Assembly (NCBI GenBank): GCA_902779445.1
Contig: CACZBM010000004.1
Location: 19,329-83,328 of the forward strand
DNA from: an uncultured Lachnospiraceae bacterium
GTDB lineage: Bacteria > Bacillota > Clostridia > Lachnospirales > Lachnospiraceae
Reading direction: 5' to 3'
Length of the DNA: 64,000 nucleotides
Shown here piece after piece: positions 41,245-50,065 of the stretch. The number at the start of each line of letters is the position of its first letter. The stretch's first letter is position 1. A program made the position numbers and the translations under genes. The notes beneath the pieces were generated by a model. It saw nothing but the letters and a program-made list of their open reading frames with translations. It had not been told where the DNA came from and searched no databases.

Positions 41245-42258
41245 TTACGCTGCTGCCCTGAGCTTCTTCATCTCATCGATCTTACCCTTGATACCCGGGA
41301 TAAGAACCGCGATTATAAGTAGTGCTCCGACGATGACAAGTATCATCTGTGAGTTTACGTTTGCCTGTCCAAGAGCTATACGGAGAAGGGTGATGATAAG
41401 TCCTGCGATGATACCTCCGATAAGGGTTCCCTTACCACCGGTAGATGCTATACCACCGAATACGCACATTGCGATGACTTCCATCTCGAATCCCTGTCCT
41501 GTAGTGGTGTTTGCTCCGTATGTATATGCGGTAAGGAAAAGTCCGCACATCGAAGCCATAAGACCCATGAGAACATAGGCTATAAACCTGCACTTCTGTA
41601 CATCAACTCCTGCATAGAAAGCCGATGTCTTATTGGAACCTATTGCGTAAAGCGAACGGCCGAAGGTTGTAAGCTGCAGTACTACTGTGAATATAATAGC
41701 GATCACAAGAACCACCAGGATGATCACCGGTACTGTCTTTCCAAGCTTTGTGGAAAGAGGCATGATCTGCTTTGTATTGTTATAAGCAACCGATCCGCCG
41801 CCGCCAAGTGAGATCTCCGCAATACCGCGGAAGATTATCTGGGTTCCAAGGGTTGTTATCATACTGGGGAGCTCAGGGAAGCTGGTCGCGATGCTTCCGT
41901 TTATCACTCCGCAGATAAGGCCTGCTGCAAGGCATCCCAGGATAACAATCGGGAAAGGTGCTCCTGCATTACTTATGTAACATGTCAGTGTTCCGGTAAG
42001 GCACACGATAGAGCCTACTGAAATATCAATGTCTCCAAGTACCAGGATGTAAGCCATGGGTAATACCATGAACATCTCCGCGAGGTACTTTGGCATCTCT
42101 CTTAAAACATTGGCAAAGGTATAGCTCTGAGAGATATTCATATTGAAGATATTTACGAGGATAAAGAGGACTATCAGTGCTCCCTCCCAGGTAAATAACA
42201 ATTTCTTCGCGGTTATCTTCTGTTCCGCATTGATGGAACGTCCGGATTTTCCAGCCAT
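41245..42258 (-). CDS. Sugar ABC transporter permease 2 (RbsC/RhaQ type)
   Basis: The 337-residue permease has eight to ten hydrophobic spans and the typical motifs GDIDISVGSIVCLTG, GVINGSIATSFPELPSMITT and GGIASTGGKGTLIGGIIAG (EAA-like loop). It pairs with the permease encoded just upstream, with which it overlaps by one base (TAATG). The stop is followed directly by the long family B repeat. Confidence 0.9.
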   Translation of the reverse strand: MAGKSGRSINAEQKITAKKLLFTWEGALIVLFILVNIFNMNISQSYTFANVLREMPKYLAEMFMVLPMAYILVLGDIDISVGSIVCLTGTLTCYISNAGAPFPIVILGCLAAGLICGVINGSIATSFPELPSMITTLGTQIIFRGIAEISLGGGGSVAYNNTKQIMPLSTKLGKTVPVIILVVLVIAIIFTVVLQLTTFGRSLYAIGSNKTSAFYAGVDVQKCRFIAYVLMGLMASMCGLFLTAYTYGANTTTGQGFEMEVIAMCVFGGIASTGGKGTLIGGIIAGLIITLLRIALGQANVNSQMILVIVGALLIIAVLIPGIKGKIDEMKKLRAAA

Positions 42259-43238
42259 TACATTTCCCTCCTCTCAAGGTTCTGTCTGTCAACCATTCTC
42301 TGTGTTATCACATTGAAGATAACAACCACGAGGATGATAACACCCTTAACGGTATTCTGTGCGATAGAAGGCACATTAACCAGAGGAAGGGCCTTTGCTA
42401 TTATTGAGATAATGAGTGCTCCGAGGAAAGTTCCCGCAACACTTCCGCGTCCGCCGCTCATGGACACACCACCGATAACACAGGCTGCGATAACGTCCAT
42501 TTCTCTGCCGTACTGCATGTTGGGCTGGGCTGAAGCGTAGATCGATACTGAAAGCGCTCCTGCCAGACCTGCAAGGGTTCCCATGATGGTGTAAACCGAG
42601 ATCAGGGTATTATCAACATTGATACCGGAGATCCTTGCTGCTTCCGCATTTGATCCTACTGCGTAGATCTTACGTCCGAACTTTGTCCACTTAAGCATCC
42701 AGAAGAAGAGTGCATAACATACTATCAGGATAATGTAAGGTCCTATTGTTCCGTCCTTACCGAACTCAGCGAACTCACGGACATCTTCACCGCTGGCGAA
42801 CTGGCTGTTACCTACTACATAGGCCATACCTCTCCAGATATACATGAAGCCCATGGTACAGATGATAGGTGCAACCTTACCCTTTGCGATAATGAGACCG
42901 TTCATTGCTCCGCAGAAGCATCCCATTACCATGGCTATAAGGAAAAGCGCCAGTGTGCTATTTACTATGTTGTATTTGGTAAGCATACCTATGGTCATTC
43001 CGGCAAAGGCAAGAGTCGATGTGATGGAGATATCGATTCCCGCTGTCAGCATTACGCAGAGCATGCCGAGGGCCATTATCATGGTAAGCGCGTTATTTCT
43101 GAATATCTGTCCTATATTTACAGGAGAGAAGAATGTGGGATTGAGTATCGTGATAAAGATACCCATCACTACAAGGATTGCAAGAAGCAGGGCTTCTCTG
43201 GATCCTGTGATCTTTTTCCAGAGTGATTTGTTTTCCAT
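42258..43238 (-). CDS. Sugar ABC transporter permease 1 (RbsC/RhaP type)
   Basis: The 326-residue permease has about nine spans, LTAGIDISITSTLAFAGM, GAMNGLIIAKGKVAPIICT and GGVSMSGGRGSVAGTFLGAL. Together with permease 2 it forms a heterodimeric channel, as in rhamnose and autoinducer-2 transporters, which use two different permeases, whereas ribose systems usually use one. Confidence 0.9.
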   Translation of the reverse strand: MENKSLWKKITGSREALLLAILVVMGIFITILNPTFFSPVNIGQIFRNNALTMIMALGMLCVMLTAGIDISITSTLAFAGMTIGMLTKYNIVNSTLALFLIAMVMGCFCGAMNGLIIAKGKVAPIICTMGFMYIWRGMAYVVGNSQFASGEDVREFAEFGKDGTIGPYIILIVCYALFFWMLKWTKFGRKIYAVGSNAEAARISGINVDNTLISVYTIMGTLAGLAGALSVSIYASAQPNMQYGREMDVIAACVIGGVSMSGGRGSVAGTFLGALIISIIAKALPLVNVPSIAQNTVKGVIILVVVIFNVITQRMVDRQNLERREM

Positions 43239-44765
43239 TTATACTGCCTCCTCCTGTCTTTCATTGCTGCTGTGCTCCATGGAAAGATTGAGGATGCGCT
43301 CCTGTGAAGCTTCTTCCCTGTTTAAGCATCCGGTCACACGGCCGTTGCACATTACGTATACTCTGTCGCACATTCCGAGGATCTCCGGCATTTCTGAGGA
43401 TATCATGATGATCCCGTATCCCTTCTTTGCCAGTTCTCCCATGATGGCGTATATCTCAGCCTTGGCTCCGACGTCAACACCCTTTGTGGGCTCATCCATG
43501 ATAACGAGCTTCATATTATCCTGGGCAAGTGCCTTGGCAACCACAACCTTCTGCTGGTTACCTCCGGATAATGAGCTTGCAGGATCAAAGATCGTAACAG
43601 CCTTTGTATCTACTTCCTCAAGGAATTTCTTTGAGAGTTCGTTTTCTTTCTTTGAATCATTGAAGATGCCGCCCTTTGCAAGCTTCTTCTGAATGGGAAG
43701 GGTGACATTCCTTCCGAGTCCCCATGAGAGGATGAGACCCTGGGTGGATCTGTTCTCGGGAAGAAGGATGATACCCTCTTTCATTGCGTCTTCGGGCTTC
43801 TTCACCTTCAGCTGTTTGCCTCCGAGGAATACCTTGCCGCTGTCGGGCTTTGTGATACCGCATACAGACTCCATAACCTCTGTACGTCCGGCTCCAACAA
43901 GTCCTGTCATACCCACTATCTCACCGGCATGGACATTTAAGGACACGTCCTTAAAGAAGCCTGTGCGGCTCATTCCCTCTATCTTAAATATCTCGTCACC
44001 GATCTTTACTTCAGGCTTCGGATACATGTCGGAGATCTCACGGCCTACCATTGCCTTTACAAGATCGGCATTTGTGATCTTGTCTACATCATATGTGCCG
44101 ATATACTGGGAATCACGGAATACCGTAACTCTTGTAGCCAGACGGTACATATCCTCGAATCTGTGGGAAATAAATATAATGGAAACTCCCTCGTCTCGGA
44201 GCTGATCAACGATCCTGTAAAGTTCTTCAGATTCATTTGCTGTAAGTGAAGCTGTGGGCTCGTCAAGGATTATTATCTTTGCATTTGTGGAAAGGGCTTT
44301 TGCGATCTCCGTCATCTGCTGCTGTGCTACGGAGAGAGCTCCTATCTCATCAGAAGGCTTGAAATTCGCGTGGAGCCTGTCAAGAAGCTCCTGAGCCTTT
44401 GCATTCATCTCGTTCCACTGGATCATTCCGCCCTTGATGATCTCATGACCCATAAATATATTTTCCGTAACGGAAAGGGTCGGATATGTGGTAGGGTGCT
44501 GGTAAACTGCTGCGATACCTGCGTCAAGTGCGTCCTTGGGTCCACGGAAATGAACTTCCTTTCCCTCAAGATACATATGACCTTCTTCCGCTGCATGCAC
44601 ACCGGTGATTACTTTGATAAACGTAGATTTTCCGGCCCCGTTCTCGCCCATAAGAGCATGTACTTCTCCCCTTTTGAGCTGGAAATGCACCTGATTCAGT
44701 GCCTTAACACCGGGAAATATCTTCGTTATTCCGTTTAATTCCAGAATATATTCAGATTCCGACAT
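43239..44765 (-). CDS. Sugar ABC transporter ATPase with two nucleotide-binding domains (RbsA/RhaT type)
   Basis: The 508-residue protein has two ABC domains. The first has Walker A GENGAGKST, signature LSVAQQQM and Walker B IIILDEPTASL. The second has signature LSGGNQQKVVVAKAL and LVIMDEPTKGVDVGAKAEIY, with a degenerate Walker A (GLVGAGRTE), the normal pattern in this subfamily. It energises import of a monosaccharide. It is the first gene of the operon and divergent from the yesN-type regulator, with 121 bases between. Confidence 0.92.
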   Translation of the reverse strand: MSESEYILELNGITKIFPGVKALNQVHFQLKRGEVHALMGENGAGKSTFIKVITGVHAAEEGHMYLEGKEVHFRGPKDALDAGIAAVYQHPTTYPTLSVTENIFMGHEIIKGGMIQWNEMNAKAQELLDRLHANFKPSDEIGALSVAQQQMTEIAKALSTNAKIIILDEPTASLTANESEELYRIVDQLRDEGVSIIFISHRFEDMYRLATRVTVFRDSQYIGTYDVDKITNADLVKAMVGREISDMYPKPEVKIGDEIFKIEGMSRTGFFKDVSLNVHAGEIVGMTGLVGAGRTEVMESVCGITKPDSGKVFLGGKQLKVKKPEDAMKEGIILLPENRSTQGLILSWGLGRNVTLPIQKKLAKGGIFNDSKKENELSKKFLEEVDTKAVTIFDPASSLSGGNQQKVVVAKALAQDNMKLVIMDEPTKGVDVGAKAEIYAIMGELAKKGYGIIMISSEMPEILGMCDRVYVMCNGRVTGCLNREEASQERILNLSMEHSSNERQEEAV

Positions 44766-44844
44766 TTTTGCTCCTTCCCTTTTTTAATCTCTAACTGCCT
44801 ACTATTATCTCCCATATCACGCAATCATAAAACAGGAAAATATT

Positions 44845-44875
44845 TTGATAGGAGTAAAATTTTACAGAATATGAT
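44845..44875 (+). promoter_or_regulatory. Putative promoter of the yesN-type gene with internal palindrome
   Basis: TTGATA (44845-44850) and TATGAT (44870-44875), 19-base spacer, containing the palindrome GTAAAATTTTAC (44854-44865). The start codon at 44887 is only 11 bases after the -10 box and no ribosome site is visible, so the mRNA may be leaderless. Confidence 0.45.
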
Positions 44876-44886
44876 AAACTGTAGTC

Positions 44887-46443
44887 ATGACTTTACTTAT
44901 CGTAGATGACGAAGACCTTACCCGTCAGGGACTGAAGAGCGCCATAGCGGGTATGGATCTTCCCATAAATGAAATAATGGAAGCGGATGACGGCTTAAAA
45001 GGAACGGAGTGTGCGAAGGAAAAGCGCCCCGATCTTATTTTGAGCGATATCCGCATGGCCAAAATGTCCGGTATAGACATGGTGGATTCTCTTAAAGAGA
45101 TCCTTCCCGAGACAGAATTCATCTTTATGAGCGGATACTCTGACCGGGAATACTTAAAAGCCGCTATACGCCTGAAGGCAGTTAACTTTATCGAAAAGCC
45201 CATTGACTTAAAGGAGCTGAAGGCAGCCCTTAAAGAAGCGATCCAGCTTATCGAAGAGAAAAAACGCACCATACAGTCAAGACTCTTTCACAGCAAAGCG
45301 GCTTCAGGGCGGCTGGCGCTGTTCCTCACCCTTCCTCCGGAGGAAGCAGGGGAGATCCCGGATACACTTATTCAGGATGCCCTCCCCGGCATTAAGAAAA
45401 ACGGCTATTTCACCACTTTCATCGTGAAGACCACCTCTTCCCTTGACAACATAGACGAAAGTGAAAGGGTAAGGATAAATAAGGATCTGGACAGTGCCCT
45501 GTCATCAATGCACTGTCAGGAGATCAATATAGAAAAGCACGACCAGTACCTGGTCTATCATATTTATTCACAGGAAAAGCCCGATAAAAAGAAACTTATG
45601 AAAATCGGCGAAAGCCTTAGAGATATCATAGGCGACAATATACGCTTCTTTATCTCCATAGGAGACCCGGTTTCCGGCATGGAGAACACCTACCGTTCCT
45701 ACAACCAGGCTGTTCTTCTCATGCAGACCTCATTTTTCCATAACTACGGCTGCGTAATAACAGAAGATAACGAGCGTCTTCCTGCTCCCCAGGTGCTTCC
45801 GGACCCGTCAGATGCCTATCTCCTTTCTCTCATGACCGGAGATACCGAAAAGATAGAAAAGACTGAGAAACAGATAGAGGAGTCCCTTTCAGACAGCAGG
45901 AATCTCCTTCCGGATCAGGTCAGGGACATTTATTACCGTCTCTTCACCTGTATTTTCGAAGCATGCAGAAAACTTTCCATTAATCCCTCTTCTGCCATCG
46001 ATACTCCGGAGTCCCTCCTGTCCTTCGTACAGGAATGTAATACCTTGAAAGAATTATCAGAAGCTCTCAGCAAAAGATCCAAGGAGCTTACGCTTTCGAT
46101 CAAGAGGAATGAGCCTGAGAATCCCACGGTCCTGTCTATTAAGGAATATATTGACCGGAATTATTCCAGGGAAAACCTTTCCGTAAAGGAAATAAGTGAC
46201 TACGTCCATATGTCATCCACCTATATCTGCACCCTTTTTAAGGGCGAGACAGGTGTGACTTTAAATCAGTATATAACCGGTTTCCGGATGGAAAAGGCAA
46301 AGGAGCTCCTGTCGGATCCGAAATATAAGATCTCCGATGTATCCCAGAAAGTGGGATATCCGGACGGGAATTATTTCGGCAAGTCATTTAAGAAGGCTGT
46401 AGGTATGACTCCCAGTGAATATCGTGACAAGGTGATGCTATGA
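44887..46443 (+). CDS. YesN-type response regulator with AraC DNA-binding domain
   Basis: The 518-residue regulator has a receiver at residues 1-120 (LLIVDDEDLTRQGL, phospho-Asp in LILSDIRMAKMSGID, Lys in NFIEKPIDL), a central linker region of about 270 residues, and a C-terminal AraC-type double helix-turn-helix (SVKEISDYVHMSSTYICTLF and ISDVSQKVGYPDGNYFGKSF). The family usually activates transport genes for a carbohydrate sensed by its partner kinase. It overlaps the kinase gene by four bases and is divergent from the sugar transporter, its likely target. Confidence 0.9.
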   Translation: MTLLIVDDEDLTRQGLKSAIAGMDLPINEIMEADDGLKGTECAKEKRPDLILSDIRMAKMSGIDMVDSLKEILPETEFIFMSGYSDREYLKAAIRLKAVNFIEKPIDLKELKAALKEAIQLIEEKKRTIQSRLFHSKAASGRLALFLTLPPEEAGEIPDTLIQDALPGIKKNGYFTTFIVKTTSSLDNIDESERVRINKDLDSALSSMHCQEINIEKHDQYLVYHIYSQEKPDKKKLMKIGESLRDIIGDNIRFFISIGDPVSGMENTYRSYNQAVLLMQTSFFHNYGCVITEDNERLPAPQVLPDPSDAYLLSLMTGDTEKIEKTEKQIEESLSDSRNLLPDQVRDIYYRLFTCIFEACRKLSINPSSAIDTPESLLSFVQECNTLKELSEALSKRSKELTLSIKRNEPENPTVLSIKEYIDRNYSRENLSVKEISDYVHMSSTYICTLFKGETGVTLNQYITGFRMEKAKELLSDPKYKISDVSQKVGYPDGNYFGKSFKKAVGMTPSEYRDKVML

Positions 46444-48242
46444 ATTACTTCCTTCACGATCTCAGCTTTTCAAAAAAGCTCATACTGTCATTCTTTATAC
46501 TGCTCCTTATTCCCACCATAGCGGTTTCCGTTCTCCTGTATGGAGAGATAAATGATCTGGTAGTAACAGATACCGTAGGAAGTTCCCAGCGGGTTTCAGA
46601 ACAGACCTCCCAGACTGTTACCACCATTGCACGTCGAATAAGGACTGTTGCGGACATCCTTGAAAGCGACTCCTATATGCGTGAGATCGCCATGCATCCT
46701 GCTTTTTCCCACACCGATGATATTGAATATTCCCGTATACTCCGGGATTCTTTTATGGGCTCTGTTAACGCATCTATCGACGGAAGTCTCATTAAAAATA
46801 TCCGTATTTATCTTGATACACCTTATGAAGATCTGTATGAAGACTCCGCTCAAAGTGACATATTCCAGTCTATGAAGGACACAAGGGGGTCCTACTGGAA
46901 CGGTATCATGAGCACCAACATGTATGATTCCCTATACTGTGCTCCCTTTTATCTTTCCAACTACGAAAAAGGCTCTCTCGGCGACTTATCCTATGTGCGA
47001 AGGATAAGATATGAGATGTCAAAAAGTAATGATACCGCCACAGCGGCATATCTCGTGATCTACTATTCTTCCGAAAGCCTCAGCGAGTCTCTTGTCAACG
47101 AAACTGATGAAAGCAATGCCGTTAATTATATAATCAATGAAAGAGACAATATAATCGCAACCTCCGACGTTGCTCTTGCAGGAACTTACTTCCTGGATAA
47201 CGATGATATAGAAACCCTTATAAAAACCGGAAATACCTTTGTAAAAAGAGAGGTTCTGGGTGAAGAGGTGTATACCGGATTCTATGATGTGGAAGGAACC
47301 GACTGGAGGCTTGTTTCCATTATTCCCGCAGCTCCCCTTACCGAAAAGGCAGGAAGTATTCTTTACCGCTACGGTCTTATTTACTCCATGTCAATACTGA
47401 TCGCCCTTTTCGTTGCGTATTTCATCGGACGCTCCATTTCAGGACGTATAGGAAATGTGATAAAGAAGATGGAAAGAACCCATCACACCAAGGTTCATAA
47501 GATCAAGGAAGAAGCAGGCAAAGATGAGATAGGCGATTTTGTCCTGACCTACAATCACATGGCGGACCAGATAAATGAACTTATCGAGAGGCAGAAAGAG
47601 GCGGCGGAACAGATTAAGACCTCGGAGTTCAATGCTCTCCAGGCCCAGATAAACCCTCATTTCCTTTATAACACTCTGGATATGATAAACTGGCTGGCAC
47701 TTCAGAATGAGAACGAAAAAGTTACAGATGCTGTGCGCTCACTCTCCAGATTCTATAAGCTGACCCTTTCCAAGAAAAACACAATAGACAGCATAGAACA
47801 TGAGATAGAGCATGTTTCACTGTATGTTAAGCTTCAGAATATGAGATTTGATGATAAGATCGATTTCATTGTGGATGTGCCGGACACTCTTACCCAGTAC
47901 AGCATACCGAAGCTCACCTTCCAGCCCATTGTGGAAAATGCGATACAGCATGGTATCTTTGAGAAGGAAAGTAAATCCGGAACCATCGTACTCACTGCCT
48001 GGAGCGAAGATAATGACATCATATTCCTGATCTCCGACGACGGAGTAGGGATGGATGAAGAGACTATGGAAAATATCCTAAGTGACAGTGCTCCCCGTGA
48101 TCCCTCAAATAAGGAAAGTAACGTGGGTATATACAACACCCATAAGCGGCTGACCCTGCTTTACGGAGCGGAGTACGGTTTGAAATACAGCAGTGCCCCG
48201 GGAGAAGGCACAGAAGTGAATGTGAGGATACCGATGAAGTGA
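46440..48242 (+). CDS. YesM-type sensor histidine kinase
   Basis: The 600-residue kinase has a span at residues 14-32, an extracellular sensor region (about 35-300), a second span (about 305-330), a HAMP domain (about 330-385), then the His_kinase region with ALQAQINPHFLYNTLDMINW (phospho-His in NPHFLYN) and an ATPase domain with DDGVGMDEETMEN and GIYNTHKRLTLLYG. This is the class found with YesN regulators. The ligand may be a plant or host sugar. The start overlaps the regulator stop (ATGA). Confidence 0.92.
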   Translation: MNYFLHDLSFSKKLILSFFILLLIPTIAVSVLLYGEINDLVVTDTVGSSQRVSEQTSQTVTTIARRIRTVADILESDSYMREIAMHPAFSHTDDIEYSRILRDSFMGSVNASIDGSLIKNIRIYLDTPYEDLYEDSAQSDIFQSMKDTRGSYWNGIMSTNMYDSLYCAPFYLSNYEKGSLGDLSYVRRIRYEMSKSNDTATAAYLVIYYSSESLSESLVNETDESNAVNYIINERDNIIATSDVALAGTYFLDNDDIETLIKTGNTFVKREVLGEEVYTGFYDVEGTDWRLVSIIPAAPLTEKAGSILYRYGLIYSMSILIALFVAYFIGRSISGRIGNVIKKMERTHHTKVHKIKEEAGKDEIGDFVLTYNHMADQINELIERQKEAAEQIKTSEFNALQAQINPHFLYNTLDMINWLALQNENEKVTDAVRSLSRFYKLTLSKKNTIDSIEHEIEHVSLYVKLQNMRFDDKIDFIVDVPDTLTQYSIPKLTFQPIVENAIQHGIFEKESKSGTIVLTAWSEDNDIIFLISDDGVGMDEETMENILSDSAPRDPSNKESNVGIYNTHKRLTLLYGAEYGLKYSSAPGEGTEVNVRIPMK

Positions 48243-48250
48243 ACACCTCA

Positions 48251-48335
48251 TGTCATCCTGACGCACCGTTTTGTCATCCTGAAGGCGCAAGCCCGAAGGA
48301 TCTCTTAGGGATTCTTCGCTACGCTCAGAATGACA
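48251..48335. repeat. Family A repeat with an extra partial arm
   Basis: A loose TGTCATCCTG fragment (48251-48260) is followed by a full element (48272-48335): TGTCATCCTGAAGGCGC, AAGCCC, GAAGGATCTC .. GATTCTTCGCTACGCTC, AGAATGACA. It lies between the convergent kinase gene and the amino-acid ABC ATPase. Confidence 0.8.
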
Positions 48336-48346
48336 CTTGACGACAT

Positions 48347-49111
48347 TCATGCCAGATCCTTATATCTCCCCAGAAAGCTCTGCATCCTCTCGTTATCAGA
48401 ACCAAACACTTCTTCCGGCGTGCCCTGTTCCACAATGACTCCGTGTTCCATGAAGATCACTTCATCACTGATATCCCTGACAAAAGCCATTTCATGTGTA
48501 ACTATCACCATTGCGATATGCAGATCCGCAAGGGACTTTATCACCTTGAGCACTTCCCCTGTAAGCTCAGGATCCAGCGCTGAAGTAGGTTCATCAAAGA
48601 AAAGGATCCTGGGATTAAGGGCAAGAGCCCTTGCTATAGCCACTCTCTGACACTGTCCGCCGGAAAGCTCAAAAGGATAGGCATTTTCTTTTCCTTCAAG
48701 TCCCATCTTCCTTAACAGGCTTTCAGCTTCCTTCCTGACCTCCTGCTTTTCCCTCTTCTGAACCCTTACCGGTGCATCCATTATATTTTCCATAACAGAC
48801 ATATGAGGAAAGAGATTGAAGTTCTGGAATACCAGGCCAAATATCTCTGAGATCTTTTTTCTTTCCGCTTTGGGCGCGTACTCAACTTTTCCGTCTTTCG
48901 TTGATGCATAGGTCATCCCGTCATAGACGATCCGCCCGGAATCTATGACCTCAAGACCTGTGGCACAGCGGAGGAACGTGGATTTACCGGAGCCTGAAGG
49001 TCCTATGATGGACAGGATGCTTCCCTCTTCCACGCTCACGGAAATATCCTTTAATACTTCTTCATCTCCGTCAAAGGATTTTCTGATATTCTCACATTTT
49101 AATAACAGCAT
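48347..49111 (-). CDS. Polar amino-acid ABC transporter ATPase (GlnQ type)
   Basis: The 254-residue ATPase has Walker A GPSGSGKST, Q-loop VFQNFNLFPHMSV, signature LSGGQCQRVAIARAL, Walker B ILFFDEPTSALDPE and the switch His in VTHEM. It is the last gene of a binding protein-permease-ATPase set. A family A half-element lies between it and the permease gene, so the mRNA would carry a hairpin there. The amino acid is not known. Confidence 0.92.
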   Translation of the reverse strand: MLLLKCENIRKSFDGDEEVLKDISVSVEEGSILSIIGPSGSGKSTFLRCATGLEVIDSGRIVYDGMTYASTKDGKVEYAPKAERKKISEIFGLVFQNFNLFPHMSVMENIMDAPVRVQKREKQEVRKEAESLLRKMGLEGKENAYPFELSGGQCQRVAIARALALNPRILFFDEPTSALDPELTGEVLKVIKSLADLHIAMVIVTHEMAFVRDISDEVIFMEHGVIVEQGTPEEVFGSDNERMQSFLGRYKDLA

Positions 49112-49130
49112 GTTTATCTTCCTGAATACA

Positions 49131-49285
49131 CGAGATTCTTCGCTTCGCTCAGAATGACACCTGCTTCCCTCGCGTCACCCAGTGGCTCCATTGTCATCCT
49201 GAGGCCCCCGTTGTCATCCTGAGGCCCCCGTTGTCATCCTGAGGCCCCCGTTGTCATCCTGAGGGCGCAAGCCCGAAGGATCTCA
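49131..49285. repeat. Family A right half and tandemly amplified left arms
   Basis: A right half-element (49131-49159, GATTCTTCGC..CAGAATGACA) is followed, after about 30 bases, by three head-to-tail copies of the 20-base unit TTGTCATCCTGAGGCCCCCG (49191-49250). A fourth, longer left half (49251-49285) ends GAAGGATCTCA. The final TCA is the stop codon (TGA) of the permease gene. Confidence 0.9.
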
Positions 49286-49933
49286 CCTGTAGTAACTCAG
49301 CTTCTTTTCGAAAAGCTCCATGGTATAAGCCACGATAAAGTTAAATACATAATAGAACAGAGCTGCAGCCACAAAAGGCATCATGCTGGTCTGGGAACTG
49401 GCGAGAGCCTTGGCTGTAGTAAACATCTCGGCAACACTTATGGTAAACGCAAGAGATGTGTCTTTAACAAGGGTTATCACCTCGTTCGTGACAGGCGGCA
49501 ATATCCTCTTAATAACCTGGGGCAGTATTATTACAAAGAATGTCTGGGTCTTGCTGTAACCCAAGACCTCTGCAGCTTCATACTGTCCTTTAGGCATTGA
49601 CTGTATTCCGCTTCTGTATATCTCCGCAAAATAAGCCGCATAATTAATCACAAATCCGATAAGGGCGGCAACTATCCTGTAGCTGTTGGTAACCTGTATG
49701 CCGAATATATAATACGGTCCAAAGTAAACCACCATCAGCTGCAACATCAGGGGCGTTCCCCTCATGATGGAGATATACACCTTTATTATCCCGGAGATAA
49801 CCGGGTTTTTACTCATCCTTCCAAAGGATACGATAAGCCCCAGAGGGAGGGAGAAAAGGAGAGTTACTACAAAAATGTAGATACTCACCAGCATCCCCCC
49901 CGAGAGGAGCTCTAATATTTTAATAAATGACAT
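49283..49933 (-). CDS. Polar amino-acid ABC transporter permease
   Basis: The 216-residue permease of the HisMQ/GlnP type has about five spans and the family signature YAAYFAEIYRSGIQSMPKGQ followed by YEAAEVLGYSKTQTFFVII, the EAA loop that contacts the ATPase. It probably works as a homodimer. The stop codon lies in the family A half-element. The binding-protein gene lies upstream, separated by 132 bases that contain another family A repeat. Confidence 0.92.
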   Translation of the reverse strand: MSFIKILELLSGGMLVSIYIFVVTLLFSLPLGLIVSFGRMSKNPVISGIIKVYISIMRGTPLMLQLMVVYFGPYYIFGIQVTNSYRIVAALIGFVINYAAYFAEIYRSGIQSMPKGQYEAAEVLGYSKTQTFFVIILPQVIKRILPPVTNEVITLVKDTSLAFTISVAEMFTTAKALASSQTSMMPFVAAALFYYVFNFIVAYTMELFEKKLSYYR

Positions 49934-49973
49934 AATCTGAGTTTAAATACAGTATTGTTAAGTTCAATTCTTT

Positions 49974-50036
49974 TGTCATCCTGAGGGCGTAGCCCGAAAG
50001 ATCTCCTGGAGATTCTTCGCTTCGCTCAGAATGACA
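49974..50036. repeat. Full family A palindromic repeat between permease and binding protein
   Basis: TGTCATCCTGAG .. CTCAGAATGACA outer arms and GGGCGTAGCCC inside. It lies within the amino-acid transporter operon. Confidence 0.85.
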
Positions 50037-50065
50037 ACCGGCTAAAAAGCTTTGGTTAATAAGGG

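Noticed and set aside
42844..43692. 282-codon plus-strand frame opposite the sugar permease and ATPase genes
   Set aside because: It lies across two well-supported genes and shows no domain. It is a composition effect.
49191..49260. Possible CRISPR-like array (regular 20-base units)
   Set aside because: The units are directly adjacent with no spacers and are arms of the dispersed family A repeat. No cas genes are nearby.
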